The notes beneath the pieces were generated by a model. That model saw only the letters and a program-made list of their open reading frames with translations. It made no database searches and was not told the origin of the DNA. A program made the translations under genes and the position numbers. This document shows positions 55,923-64,000 of a stretch of 64,000 bases of DNA, piece by piece. Numbering within the stretch: the first letter of the stretch is position 1; the number at the start of each line of letters is the position of its first letter. Origin of the DNA: Enterococcus florum (lineage in GTDB: Bacteria; Bacillota; Bacilli; Lactobacillales; Enterococcaceae); assembly GCF_004309355.1 (NCBI RefSeq), contig NZ_BJCC01000016.1, positions 1 to 64,000 of the forward strand, given 5' to 3'.

Positions 55923-56504
55923 ATGACAATCGCAAATCGATTGGTATTCTTTTTGTGCATTTTATTTACCTGTTATTGTGCACAAAAATACAAGCAGACC
56001 AGCGTTCCGGCTAAGGGACCGAGTTCTGTAGCGAGAACCGCATATGCCAGCTTGTTAAACTATTTAGCGTATTGCGTGTCTGGCTGGCTGTTTGCGCTGC
56101 TGGTGACTCAAGTCGGGATTCCTGGCACAGAAAGTGTGATGGAACTGGTGTATGCAGGAGGAATTGCGGTGCTGGTCAGCGGGGCAACCTTGTTTGCGCC
56201 GATGCAGCAAACGTTTTTGACAGTGGACTTAAAGAAAATGATGGTTTCTGTGGTCTTTTTATTAAGTACAGCGACGTTTTCGCGGATTGATGCAAACGGA
56301 ACGGCGGATTTTATGTACCACGTGGTCATTTATGGTGGCATGTATTTTGTGTTCAGTATTGCGTATATCGGTGCCTTGGACCGCATGTCAATGGCGCCTA
56401 TTTCAAAATTTTTAAAAGGAGTGCCGATCGGATTAATTACCTTATTCCTAATGTATCTGAGCTTTTCCTTTTTCAATGGGGTTTTCTTCGGCGCCTTGTT
56501 TTAG
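55923..56504 (+). CDS. RnfA/RnfE-like membrane subunit (divergent)
   Basis: A 193-residue protein with about six membrane helices and the same length as RnfA. The C-terminal KFLKGVPIGLITLFLMYLSF (162-181) matches the RnfA/RnfE/NqrD/NqrE end (F-x-G-x-P/A-I-x-x-I-T-x-x-L-M). The rest is divergent. Cysteines occur only in the N-terminal third (C12, C17, C19, C51). The second conserved cysteine of RnfA/NqrD, which helps hold the membrane 2Fe-2S cluster, is not seen. CAGGAGGAG precedes ATG 55923. It is the last gene of the operon, 38 bp after rnfD, so it is probably the third subunit of a reduced complex. Confidence 0.72.
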   Translation: MTIANRLVFFLCILFTCYCAQKYKQTSVPAKGPSSVARTAYASLLNYLAYCVSGWLFALLVTQVGIPGTESVMELVYAGGIAVLVSGATLFAPMQQTFLTVDLKKMMVSVVFLLSTATFSRIDANGTADFMYHVVIYGGMYFVFSIAYIGALDRMSMAPISKFLKGVPIGLITLFLMYLSFSFFNGVFFGALF

Positions 56505-56519
56505 AAAAGAATAAATGAG

Positions 56520-56554
56520 AACCTAGCAGAGAAGATGTTCTGTTAGGTTTTTTT
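56520..56554 (+). terminator. Terminator of the Rnf-like operon
   Basis: AACCTAGCAGA (56520-56530) and TCTGTTAGGTT (56539-56549, one G-T pair) are followed by a T-run. Confidence 0.9.
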
Positions 56555-56558
56555 GCGC

Positions 56559-56597
56559 AAAAAAGATGCCCCAGAACAGCGATTCTGGAGGCATCTT
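56559..56597 (-). terminator. Terminator of the YfhO-family gene
   Basis: On the minus strand AAGATGCCTCCAGAA pairs with TTCTGGGGCATCTT (14 bp, one G-T type mismatch), followed by six T. It lies back to back with the Rnf-operon terminator. Confidence 0.93.
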
Positions 56598-56599
56598 GG

Positions 56600-59191
56600 T
56601 CATTCGGTTGTTGAGCGTTTTCTTAAAAAGCGCAGATAAAGCAGAAACAGCAGGATCGAAACCACAAAGGATATGGCTCCAACCATAAAACCTTTTGGCA
56701 CGTAGCTCAAGGAGATCTGGTGTTTTCCTTCTGGAACATCGATACTGACAAACGCATTTTGGAAAGAGGAGATGGGCACTGTTTTACCATCTACCTTCGC
56801 TGACCAGCCTTCGTCATAAGGAATCGTGGTGATCAATGTTCGGTCTTCATCCAAGTCCACTGTTCCCGCAGCACTGTGTTTGCCGACCTTCATCTCAACG
56901 CCATTATTTTGAATTTTTTTCGTCGCCGTTTGATAAGCCATCGTGTCCAAAGCCAAGACTTTTGGATCTTGGAAGCTGACGGACTTTGTGCCATAAAAAC
57001 TGGCAGTGAAGGTAACGGTACGGTCCATAGGAAAATGCCCAAGGTCATAATATTGTCCATTGATATTGATTTGTGTCTTGCGAATCTGGCCATCGATCGT
57101 AACAGATGCGGTCGAGCTTTCCAACTCCGCAAAATCAGTCGGATAAAGACTGAAATACGCCTGCGTATTGGCTGGAACGAACACCTGCCAGGTGACATCC
57201 TTGGCGACATTGTGTTTTTCCTCAGTGATCGTCGTGATGTTCCCGTGGTTTTCGACAGTCGCATTCTCTGTACTGATTTGCTCGGTTGGCAGGAATGTAT
57301 AGTACTCGTAATCCGTTCCTGCCAAGGCATTGTACAGCTGAGTTTGTGTGCCTAGGTTGTCATTAAGCAAAGGCTTCAAGTCTTTGAGCGACTTCGGTGC
57401 AGTGAACGCCAAAGGCAAAGCGAATAGATTTTCATACAATTGATAGTCTCCATGACTATCGATTCGTCTAAACCCGTATTTATTCAAATTTTTCGTTTTG
57501 GCAATGTTGTACTTGATCCCCGTAAAGGCATCCATCAGCAGCGTATTGTTTGGGTAACGGATATTCAGGCTCGTTCCTCGTGAACGAAATCCTAGTTGAT
57601 CCATGTAGCCAGACGAATGACGGTTGCGGATCGAAGAAAACATACTGATTCCGCTGTAGCCGTAATTAAATGCATCATTGGAGGAAACGGGGTCAAGATT
57701 TTCCAAGCGATAGAAAAAATCATTGTCCTTTTTCGTTTGGTCCACCAGAGGTTTGATGCTTGGGTAAGGATCCGTATACAAGCTGCGAGAAGCATAGTTC
57801 CAATCCTCTAAAATCCCGTTCAGCATGGAATGACTGTTGGCAAACGCCTCCGTGCTCATCAAGAGCAATAATAAAATGGAGACAGTTTTCAGCGGCACCT
57901 TGTTGAAATATCCGCCAGTAAAGACAAAGGCATATAATCCCAAAAAAGCCACAGACAGAAAAAGGGAGGACGTTTTGATATAGTCGTAATCCTTGCCCTT
58001 AACTCCCCAGAAAATCGCAAACACAGCGATCAGCAGCAGGAATATAGCTACTAGCTGCAGCAGATTTTTCCGCTCCAGTTTTTCCCAGCCCCAAGCAGCT
58101 AAAGTGATGACTAGAAAGGAAAAAAGATACGCATAGCGGAACAGAAACATGTTCGGTGCATGCATGCCATGCCAAAACAAATTCATTGGGACGATGTAAA
58201 AACTTGCCACCAGAATAGCCCCGACGAGCCCGTACAAGACTTTGTTTTTCCACGGAATTTTTTTGCAGATAAAATAAAACAGGCACAGTGCCAATGGAAG
58301 CAAACCAATGTAAATAAAAGGAATCGATCCATATTTGGTGTTGTCGTAGACGCCGACCATGTTTTTGGCCGCTAAATCCCACCAACCGGTTGCTTCTGTC
58401 TTAAATTGGGTAATTTTACTGAGTTCTTCCCCGTTGGTACTGAGATCGATCACTGCCGGCAAGATTATAATCAGCGAAGCAAACCCGGCCAGCAAGGATG
58501 TGATTCCGTAAGGCAGGATGCTTTTCTTGTAGATTTTCCAGTTGGTCAACATACGTGCCATAAAATACAGAACGGAAAAAATACCAATCATAAAGCCCAT
58601 ATAAAAGCTGGTCAAAAAGAGCATTAGATAGGAGACAAATAAAACAGTCGGCTTCTTCTCATCCATTAGCCGATTGATGCCTAAAATCACCAAGGGCAGG
58701 TAAACGAACGCGTCCAGCCACATAATGATCTCTGAATGTGCCGTAGTGAAGGACATTAAGGCATAAGCCACACTCAGCGACACTCGAGACCAGTCCGGCA
58801 GACGAAAGCTGCCCTTTGCGTAAAACCAGAAAGCCAGTCCGGCAGACCCGATTTTGAGCAGCGTAAGAAAGTACAGAGCATCCGGCATGTACTGGTTTGG
58901 AAAGAAGATCACCAGCGGAGTGAAAAAGCCGCCTAAGTAATAGGAAACCAGTGAAAGATAATTCAAACCCAATGAGGCATTCCACGTATAGAAAAAGCCT
59001 TGTTTTCCTAACAACATATTTCGGAAGCTGGCATGGAAGTTGGAAAATTGTGAAAAGGCGTCGCTGGCAAGGATGCTGCGGTCCGATCCTGGATAGATTC
59101 CCAGCGTCAGATAAGCGATCACCATTAAAGCCAATGGGATGAAAAAGCTGGCAAGCATGTACCAGCGGTTATTTTTAAGAAATTTCTTCAT
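56600..59191 (-). CDS. YfhO-family multi-helix membrane protein
   Basis: An 863-residue protein of the bacterial YfhO family. The N-terminal two thirds hold a dozen or more membrane helices in a GT-C glycosyltransferase-like layout, with the extracellular acidic loop YPGSDRSILASDAFSQFSNFH near residues 33-53. A large extracellular beta-rich region (about 490-820) and a final helix before a short basic tail (LRFLRKRSTTE) follow. Homologues in Bacillus and Listeria glycosylate lipoteichoic acid or other wall polymers; that role is likely here but not shown. The ATG at 59191 has no strong AGGAGG, only GGTGG upstream. Confidence 0.88.
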   Translation of the reverse strand: MKKFLKNNRWYMLASFFIPLALMVIAYLTLGIYPGSDRSILASDAFSQFSNFHASFRNMLLGKQGFFYTWNASLGLNYLSLVSYYLGGFFTPLVIFFPNQYMPDALYFLTLLKIGSAGLAFWFYAKGSFRLPDWSRVSLSVAYALMSFTTAHSEIIMWLDAFVYLPLVILGINRLMDEKKPTVLFVSYLMLFLTSFYMGFMIGIFSVLYFMARMLTNWKIYKKSILPYGITSLLAGFASLIIILPAVIDLSTNGEELSKITQFKTEATGWWDLAAKNMVGVYDNTKYGSIPFIYIGLLPLALCLFYFICKKIPWKNKVLYGLVGAILVASFYIVPMNLFWHGMHAPNMFLFRYAYLFSFLVITLAAWGWEKLERKNLLQLVAIFLLLIAVFAIFWGVKGKDYDYIKTSSLFLSVAFLGLYAFVFTGGYFNKVPLKTVSILLLLLMSTEAFANSHSMLNGILEDWNYASRSLYTDPYPSIKPLVDQTKKDNDFFYRLENLDPVSSNDAFNYGYSGISMFSSIRNRHSSGYMDQLGFRSRGTSLNIRYPNNTLLMDAFTGIKYNIAKTKNLNKYGFRRIDSHGDYQLYENLFALPLAFTAPKSLKDLKPLLNDNLGTQTQLYNALAGTDYEYYTFLPTEQISTENATVENHGNITTITEEKHNVAKDVTWQVFVPANTQAYFSLYPTDFAELESSTASVTIDGQIRKTQININGQYYDLGHFPMDRTVTFTASFYGTKSVSFQDPKVLALDTMAYQTATKKIQNNGVEMKVGKHSAAGTVDLDEDRTLITTIPYDEGWSAKVDGKTVPISSFQNAFVSIDVPEGKHQISLSYVPKGFMVGAISFVVSILLFLLYLRFLRKRSTTE

Positions 59192-59412
59192 TGATAAACC
59201 ACCAAATTTCTACAAGAGTTCTTATATAAAGTTTACCATAGAAGCCGATAGTTAATGAAGAAGAGAACACGAAACAAACGTTAAGAAAGTTTTAACGCAG
59301 TTAAAATGGAAAAAGTCAAACCCGTTTGAACGGCTGGGTTTGGATTTCGTAAGAGGCAGTGGGGAAACTAGGGGAACGAACGATACAGCATTGGGGCAAG
59401 TAAAATGGACAA

Positions 59413-59441
59413 AATAAAAAACCGTTCGCCGAGAACGGTTT
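59413..59441 (-). terminator. rpmB terminator
   Basis: On the minus strand AAACCGTTC and GAACGGTTT form a perfect 9-bp stem with a TCGGC loop, followed by T-rich sequence. Confidence 0.9.
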
Positions 59442-59460
59442 GGTTATTGTTCGAATGGAT

Positions 59461-59649
59461 TTACACGCGCTCAACTTTTCCAGATTTCAAAGCACGAGTT
59501 GACACCCAAACTTTTTTAGGTTTGCCGTCGATCATTACGCGAACTTTTTGCAAATTAGGTTTTACTGTGCGTTTTGTAGCGTTCATTGCGTGAGAACGGT
59601 TGTTTCCACTGCTTGTTTTACGACCAGTAAAATAGCAAACTTTTGCCAT
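59461..59649 (-). CDS. rpmB: 50S ribosomal protein L28
   Basis: A 62-residue protein. [36 protein letters not shown] and the end [18 protein letters not shown] match Firmicute L28. Only one cysteine (C5) is present, so this is the zinc-free form. AAAGGAGGA precedes the ATG at 59649. It is transcribed singly, divergent from the Asp23-family gene, as in related genomes. Confidence 0.97.
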   Translation of the reverse strand: MAKVCYFTGRKTSSGNNRSHAMNATKRTVKPNLQKVRVMIDGKPKKVWVSTRALKSGKVERV

Positions 59650-59917
59650 GTGTAGTTTCCTCCTTTGGCCTTGATGTTGGAGCGCTTATTTGGCTCATAC
59701 TAAAATAACTTATCACAGCTAGATTAAAAAAGCAAGTATATTTTACGCGAAAGATTGACAAGAGAGGCGTTAGCGGGTACATTAAACAATGTTAGCTTGT
59801 CGGTCGTAGGGACAGAGAAGTTTTAAAAGGAACTTTCTTTTATTTGTATGGGCGCTGTGATAAAATGTGATAGTAGAAAAAATGGGCAACTATGCCTATT
59901 TAAGGAGGCTAACAACA

Positions 59918-60280
59918 ATGGCTGTCAAGATCAATACACAAACAGGCATGATCGAAATTTCAAATGATGTCATTGCAACCGTCGTCGGAGGCGCAGTAAC
60001 AGACGTTTTCGGTATCGTCGGCATGGCAAGTAAAAAACAAATCAAAGACAATATTACTGAAATACTGAGAAAAGAAAATTATTCCCGCGGTGTCGTGGTG
60101 CGGCAAGAAGAAAATGGAATCGCTGTGGACGTTTATACGATCATCAGCTATGGTACTAAAATTTCGGAAGTATCCCGCAACGTACAGGAAAAAGTTAAAT
60201 ACAACCTTGAAACATTGCTGGGGGTCAAAGCGAACTCGGTGAATGTCTTTGTACAAGGTGTACGTGTCCTGCCAGATTAA
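59918..60280 (+). CDS. Asp23/Gls24 family protein (YloU type)
   Basis: A 120-residue alkaline-shock-family protein: GMIEISNDVIATVVGGAVTDVFGIVGMASK, then the central RGVVVRQEENGIAVDVYTIISYGTKISEVSRNVQEKVKYNLE and a C-terminal VNVFVQGVRVLPD. The start is ATG 59918, with AAGGAGG ten bases upstream; the longer open frame lacks a site. YloU-type members stand directly before the fatty-acid-kinase gene in most Firmicutes, as here (32 bp). The precise role is unknown; envelope stress functions are proposed for relatives. Confidence 0.93.
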   Translation: MAVKINTQTGMIEISNDVIATVVGGAVTDVFGIVGMASKKQIKDNITEILRKENYSRGVVVRQEENGIAVDVYTIISYGTKISEVSRNVQEKVKYNLETLLGVKANSVNVFVQGVRVLPD

Positions 60281-60312
60281 TCTCGGCAGTGTTCTTAAGG
60301 AGGATTATCTAA

Positions 60313-61995
60313 GTGAAGGTAACAGAAATCAGCGCGAGTCAATTCCAAGAAATGGTAGAGGCTGGCGCTAAACGATTGCAAGCAAATGCAGAATATGTCA
60401 ATTCTTTGAATGTTTTTCCTGTACCAGATGGCGACACGGGAACCAATATGAATCTGTCCATGACCAGCGGTGCGACCGCTGTCGTGAATTCAACCTCTGA
60501 AAAAGTAGGTGAATTGGCGAATGTTTTGGCAAAAGGTCTTTTGATGGGGGCTCGAGGAAATTCCGGAGTGATCCTTTCTCAGCTGTTTCGCGGATTTTCA
60601 AAAGAAATTCCCGATGTAGTCACATTAAACGCGCAAGCACTGGCAAAAGCGTTTGTTCACGGGGTGGAAACGGCTTATAAGGCTGTAATGAAGCCTGTTG
60701 AGGGAACGATTTTAACCGTAGCAAGAGAGGCAGCCAAGGCTGGCGACCGCAAAGCAAAACAAACGGATGACGTGATCGAGGTTATGGAAGCCGTGGTCAC
60801 TTATGCGAAACGAGCATTGGACAAAACACCGGATATGTTGCCGGTCTTAAAAGAAGTCGGCGTCGTTGATAGCGGCGGTCAAGGCTTGTTGTTCATCTAT
60901 GAAGGCTTTTTGAGTGCGCTAAACGGCGAGTTTATTGCAGATGAAAGCTATGAACCAAGTCCAGCAGAAATGGACGAAATGGTCAATGCGGAACACCACC
61001 GCAGCGTTCAAGGACATATGGCCACAGAAGATATCAAATTCGGCTATTGTACAGAAATCATGGTGCAATTAGGTGAAGGTCCAACTGTGGATAGTCAATT
61101 TGACTATGACACCTTCCGTAATTATTTAGACGGCTTGGGAGATTCACTGCTCGTGGTCAACGATGACGAGATCGTCAAAGTTCATGTCCACACAGAACAT
61201 CCAGGTGAAGTCATGAACTATGGACAGAAGTTTGGCTCTCTAGTCAAGATCAAAGTCGACAATATGCGTTTGCAGCATGAAACGATCCTTGAGCACGATG
61301 AAGAAGTCTCTGCATTCGAAGGGACTTCGACACCACGCAAACCATATGCAGTGATTGCGATCGCAGCAGGAGATGGTGTCAAAGAGCTGTTCAAGAGCTT
61401 AGGCGTTTCTTATGTAATCAGCGGCGGTCAAACGATGAATCCAAGTACAGAAGACATTTTGAAGGCAGTCAAGGAGGTCAATGCAGACCAAGTCGTGATT
61501 TTGCCAAACAACAAAAATATCTTTATGGCAGCCGATCAAGCAGCTGAAGTGGCAGAAGTCCCAGTCGCTGTGGTACCAAGCAAAACCGTTTCTCAAGGAA
61601 TGACTGCGATGTTGGCGTTCAACGAAGAACAATCCTTGGAAGAAAATAAATCAGCCATGACAGAGCTGTTGGATTCTGTAAAAAGTGGACAGATTACGCA
61701 TGCGATCCGCGATACGTCGATTGACGGTGTTGAGATCCATGAAGGAGATTATTTAGGCATGATTGATGGAAAGATCGTCTTGTCTGAATCCGAGCTTTAT
61801 CAAACCACGTTAGATACCTTGAAGCAAATGATCAACGAAGAGATCGAGATCATCACGATCATTTACGGAGAAGAAGGAACCAAAGCAGAGTCGGACAAAT
61901 TAGGGCAAGCCATCGAAGCGGAATACCCTGATCTGGAAGTTGAGATCCATGAAGGAAATCAACCGGTTTATCCATACCTGCTTTCAGCAGAATAA
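60313..61995 (+). CDS. fakA: DAK2-domain fatty acid kinase FakA-like protein (YloV)
   Basis: A 560-residue protein. The N-terminal DAK2 ATP-binding domain contains FPVPDGDTGTNMNLSMTSG (about 36-54), LLMGARGNSGVILSQL and VGVVDSGGQGLLF. A middle domain and a C-terminal DegV-like half (VISGGQTMNPSTEDIL, VVILPNNKNIF) follow. In Staphylococcus FakA with FakB phosphorylates exogenous fatty acids for phospholipid synthesis. FakB partners are not in this window. The start is GTG 60313 after AAGGAGGA. Confidence 0.92.
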   Translation: MKVTEISASQFQEMVEAGAKRLQANAEYVNSLNVFPVPDGDTGTNMNLSMTSGATAVVNSTSEKVGELANVLAKGLLMGARGNSGVILSQLFRGFSKEIPDVVTLNAQALAKAFVHGVETAYKAVMKPVEGTILTVAREAAKAGDRKAKQTDDVIEVMEAVVTYAKRALDKTPDMLPVLKEVGVVDSGGQGLLFIYEGFLSALNGEFIADESYEPSPAEMDEMVNAEHHRSVQGHMATEDIKFGYCTEIMVQLGEGPTVDSQFDYDTFRNYLDGLGDSLLVVNDDEIVKVHVHTEHPGEVMNYGQKFGSLVKIKVDNMRLQHETILEHDEEVSAFEGTSTPRKPYAVIAIAAGDGVKELFKSLGVSYVISGGQTMNPSTEDILKAVKEVNADQVVILPNNKNIFMAADQAAEVAEVPVAVVPSKTVSQGMTAMLAFNEEQSLEENKSAMTELLDSVKSGQITHAIRDTSIDGVEIHEGDYLGMIDGKIVLSESELYQTTLDTLKQMINEEIEIITIIYGEEGTKAESDKLGQAIEAEYPDLEVEIHEGNQPVYPYLLSAE

Positions 61996-62000
61996 ACAAG

Positions 62001-62026
62001 AAGGTCGGATTATCCGGCCTTTTTTG
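62001..62026 (+). terminator. fakA terminator
   Basis: AAGGTCGGA and TCCGGCCTT (one G-T pair) around a TTA loop, followed by six T. Confidence 0.93.
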
Positions 62027-62288
62027 TGAATAAAGAACAGATAAAAAAGGTCAGTGTTTGTTCTTTCAGTTAAGAATAGAAACTTGATCTTCGGCTTCGC
62101 ATTCGGATAGTTCGAAATCCGGACAAGTTTGCAACGCCTTTTCAATGAACCAAAGACTTGATAAAAAAGCTTTGCGAACGACTGCGGCTGATCATCTCTT
62201 CTGAAACGTGGAACAGTTCAGGGAGCGTGAACAGGTTTCCTTGGTTTGCGGGGCTTTTTCAGGTAAACGTAGGAAAGGAGGAATGAGC
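62027..62288. other. fakA-recG intergenic region
   Basis: About 260 bases without a supported gene. Several short complementary stretches occur, but no T-box, riboswitch or promoter of clear quality was recognised. The recG ribosome site AAAGGAGG is at 62274-62281. Confidence 0.5.
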
Positions 62289-64000
62289 ATGTCTTTACAA
62301 GAGTCCGTAGCGGTCTTGCCAGGAGTCGGACCCAAACGTGCACAGAATTTGGCAGAATTAGGCATTGTTACGATTGAGCAATTGCTGGGGTACTATCCTT
62401 TCCGTTATGAAGACATTCAGGAAAAAAATTTATTGGAGATCAATGACCAGGAAAAGGTGACCTTAAAAGGGGTGGTCGTATCTGCACCAGTGGTGAACCG
62501 ATACGGCTATAAAAAGAGTCGACTGCAATTTCGGATGATGCAGGACCATGCTGTATTTACCGTTTCTTTTTTTAATCAGCCTTATTTGAAAGATAAAGCG
62601 GTCGTAGGTGAAGAGATCGCAGTTTATGGGAAGTGGGATGCCAAGCGCAAAGCATTGAATGGCATGAAAATTCTGGGGGGCAAACAGCCAGAAGATTTCG
62701 CACCGATCTACCATGTCTCAAAAGCAGTACGGCAAAATACGCTGATCGACCTGATCAAGGTGGCGTTTGAAAAATATGGCCGCGAGATCACAGAAAATCT
62801 TCCTGATTACCTGCTGCAAAAATATCGGTTGATGCCAAGGCCCCAAGCGATGCTGGCCATGCACTTTCCTAAAAATCCCGAAGAAAATCGGTTGGCCAAA
62901 CGTCGTGTTGTGTTTGAAGAATTTTTCTTGTTCCAAATGCGGATGCAAGGGTTGAAGCAAAGCGAGCGCAGCGAAAAAAATGGGATCGCGATCCGCTACG
63001 ATGTCGAACGTCTGAAACGCTTCACACAAAGCCTGCCATTTGAACTGACTGGCGCTCAAAAGCGGGTAACCAACGAGATCTGTTACGACCTGCGCAGCAA
63101 AAAACACATGCAGCGTCTCTTGCAAGGAGACGTAGGCAGCGGGAAAACAGTCGTGGCAGCGATTGCTCTTTATGCGACCATGACAGCGGGGTTTCAAGGC
63201 GCATTGATGGTGCCTACGGAGATTTTGGCCCAGCAGCATGTGGAGAGTCTGAATCAGCTGTTTGATCCGCTGGAGGTCAGCACTGCCCTGTTAACTGGAT
63301 CAACGAAGGCCCGGGAACGGCGAGTTATTTTGGAAGCCTTGGCCAATGGGGAGATCGACGTGATTGTTGGAACGCATGCGTTGATCCAAGACAACGTTGC
63401 GTTTTCCAATTTAGGGCTGGTTATCACGGATGAGCAGCATCGGTTCGGAGTAAACCAGCGCAAGGTATTGCGGGAAAAAGGCTTGCGGCCGGATGTCTTG
63501 TTTATGACAGCGACACCGATTCCCAGAACGTTAGCGATTACGGCATATGGCGAAATGGATGTTTCCGTGATCGATGAGATGCCTGCAGGTCGGATTCCGG
63601 TGAAAACCAGTTGGATCAAGCCTAAGCAATTGGAGCCTACGCTGGATTGGGCCAGGCAGGAGCTGGCAAACGGGCATCAGCTTTATGTGATTTGCCCATT
63701 GATCGAAGAATCAGAGGCGTTGGATGTAAAAAATGCGACCGAGATTTATGAGCATTTGAAAGAGTTTTATGCTCCGGATTACCAGGTCAGTCTGCTGCAT
63801 GGTCGCATGAAAAATCAAGAAAAAGAAACCATTATGGAAGAATTTAAAGAAAATCAGAGCCAGATCCTGGTTTCGACAACGGTGATCGAGGTCGGCGTGA
63901 ATGTGCCGAATGCGACCGTGATGTTTATCATGGACGCAGAACGCTTCGGTCTCGCTCAGCTCCACCAGCTGCGCGGACGTGTCGGTCGAGGTTCTGAAGC
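62289..64000 (+). CDS. recG: ATP-dependent DNA helicase RecG (3' end beyond the window)
   Basis: About 570 residues of a protein normally near 680, open to the last base. RecG reverses stalled replication forks and processes recombination intermediates. The N-terminal wedge/OB part begins SLQESVAVLPGVGPKRAQNL. Helicase motifs follow: LTGAQKR (Q-like), Walker A GDVGSGKT (about 280-287), DEQHRFG (from about 381), MTATPIPRTLAI (motif III), then VSTTVIEVGVNVPNA and QLHQLRGRVGRG (motifs V-VI). ATG 62289 is chosen because AAAGGAGG lies 7 bases upstream; ATG 62283 is too close. Confidence 0.96.
   Translation, partial: MSLQESVAVLPGVGPKRAQNLAELGIVTIEQLLGYYPFRYEDIQEKNLLEINDQEKVTLKGVVVSAPVVNRYGYKKSRLQFRMMQDHAVFTVSFFNQPYLKDKAVVGEEIAVYGKWDAKRKALNGMKILGGKQPEDFAPIYHVSKAVRQNTLIDLIKVAFEKYGREITENLPDYLLQKYRLMPRPQAMLAMHFPKNPEENRLAKRRVVFEEFFLFQMRMQGLKQSERSEKNGIAIRYDVERLKRFTQSLPFELTGAQKRVTNEICYDLRSKKHMQRLLQGDVGSGKTVVAAIALYATMTAGFQGALMVPTEILAQQHVESLNQLFDPLEVSTALLTGSTKARERRVILEALANGEIDVIVGTHALIQDNVAFSNLGLVITDEQHRFGVNQRKVLREKGLRPDVLFMTATPIPRTLAITAYGEMDVSVIDEMPAGRIPVKTSWIKPKQLEPTLDWARQELANGHQLYVICPLIEESEALDVKNATEIYEHLKEFYAPDYQVSLLHGRMKNQEKETIMEEFKENQSQILVSTTVIEVGVNVPNATVMFIMDAERFGLAQLHQLRGRVGRGSE

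Overview
The window is chromosomal DNA from a low-to-mid GC Gram-positive coccus, almost certainly an Enterococcus. The evidence is the unbroken str (rpsL-rpsG-fusA-tuf), S10, spc and alpha operons in Lactobacillales order, strong AGGAGG ribosome sites, GTG/TTG starts, zinc-type S14, and the rpmB / Asp23-family / fatty-acid-kinase / recG neighbourhood. A complete L-sorbose operon hints at the sorbose-fermenting E. avium group. That last step is inference; no rRNA is present to prove it.

Left end (1-1863): the terminal part of an integrated element (ICE or genomic island) lodged in the 3' end of guaA. It carries a DUF3173-type small protein and a tyrosine integrase facing the guaA stop codon; the rest of the element lies beyond base 1. 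Then come guaA and coaA (minus strand), a GrpB-family protein, an SGNH hydrolase and an RsmC-like methyltransferase.

Accessory carbohydrate region (6.5-14.9 kb): a SorC-family regulator, a two-gene WYL-regulator/GyrI-like module, and a sorDFBAME operon for uptake of L-sorbose and its conversion to fructose-6-phosphate. Three related CACAAATGTG-type sites sit at the sorC and sorD promoters. About 950 bp of decayed DNA follows, including a frameshifted gene remnant.

Nucleoside region (14.9-26.6 kb): a LacI-type regulator, then pdp-deoC-cdd, a BMP-type nucleoside ABC transporter (lipoprotein, fused ATPase, two permeases), deoB, punA and deoD. Together they import nucleosides, cleave them and feed the pentose into glycolysis. 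An alpha/beta hydrolase, an iron-type alcohol dehydrogenase, gpmA and rpiA follow.

Translation region (30.4-53.2 kb): str operon, the S10-spc-alpha cluster with secY, adk, infA and rpoA, then the ECF vitamin-transporter core (ecfA1-ecfA2-ecfT) and truA. Several spacers carry strong hairpins, the most elaborate being a branched RNA ending in a T-run after rplQ.

Right end (53.2-64 kb): the most unusual locus is a three-gene Rnf-like operon with only RnfC-, RnfD- and RnfA/E-like subunits, after a leader with structure. It is followed by a YfhO-family membrane protein and rpmB (both minus strand), an Asp23-family protein, a FakA-like kinase and a recG gene cut by the window edge.
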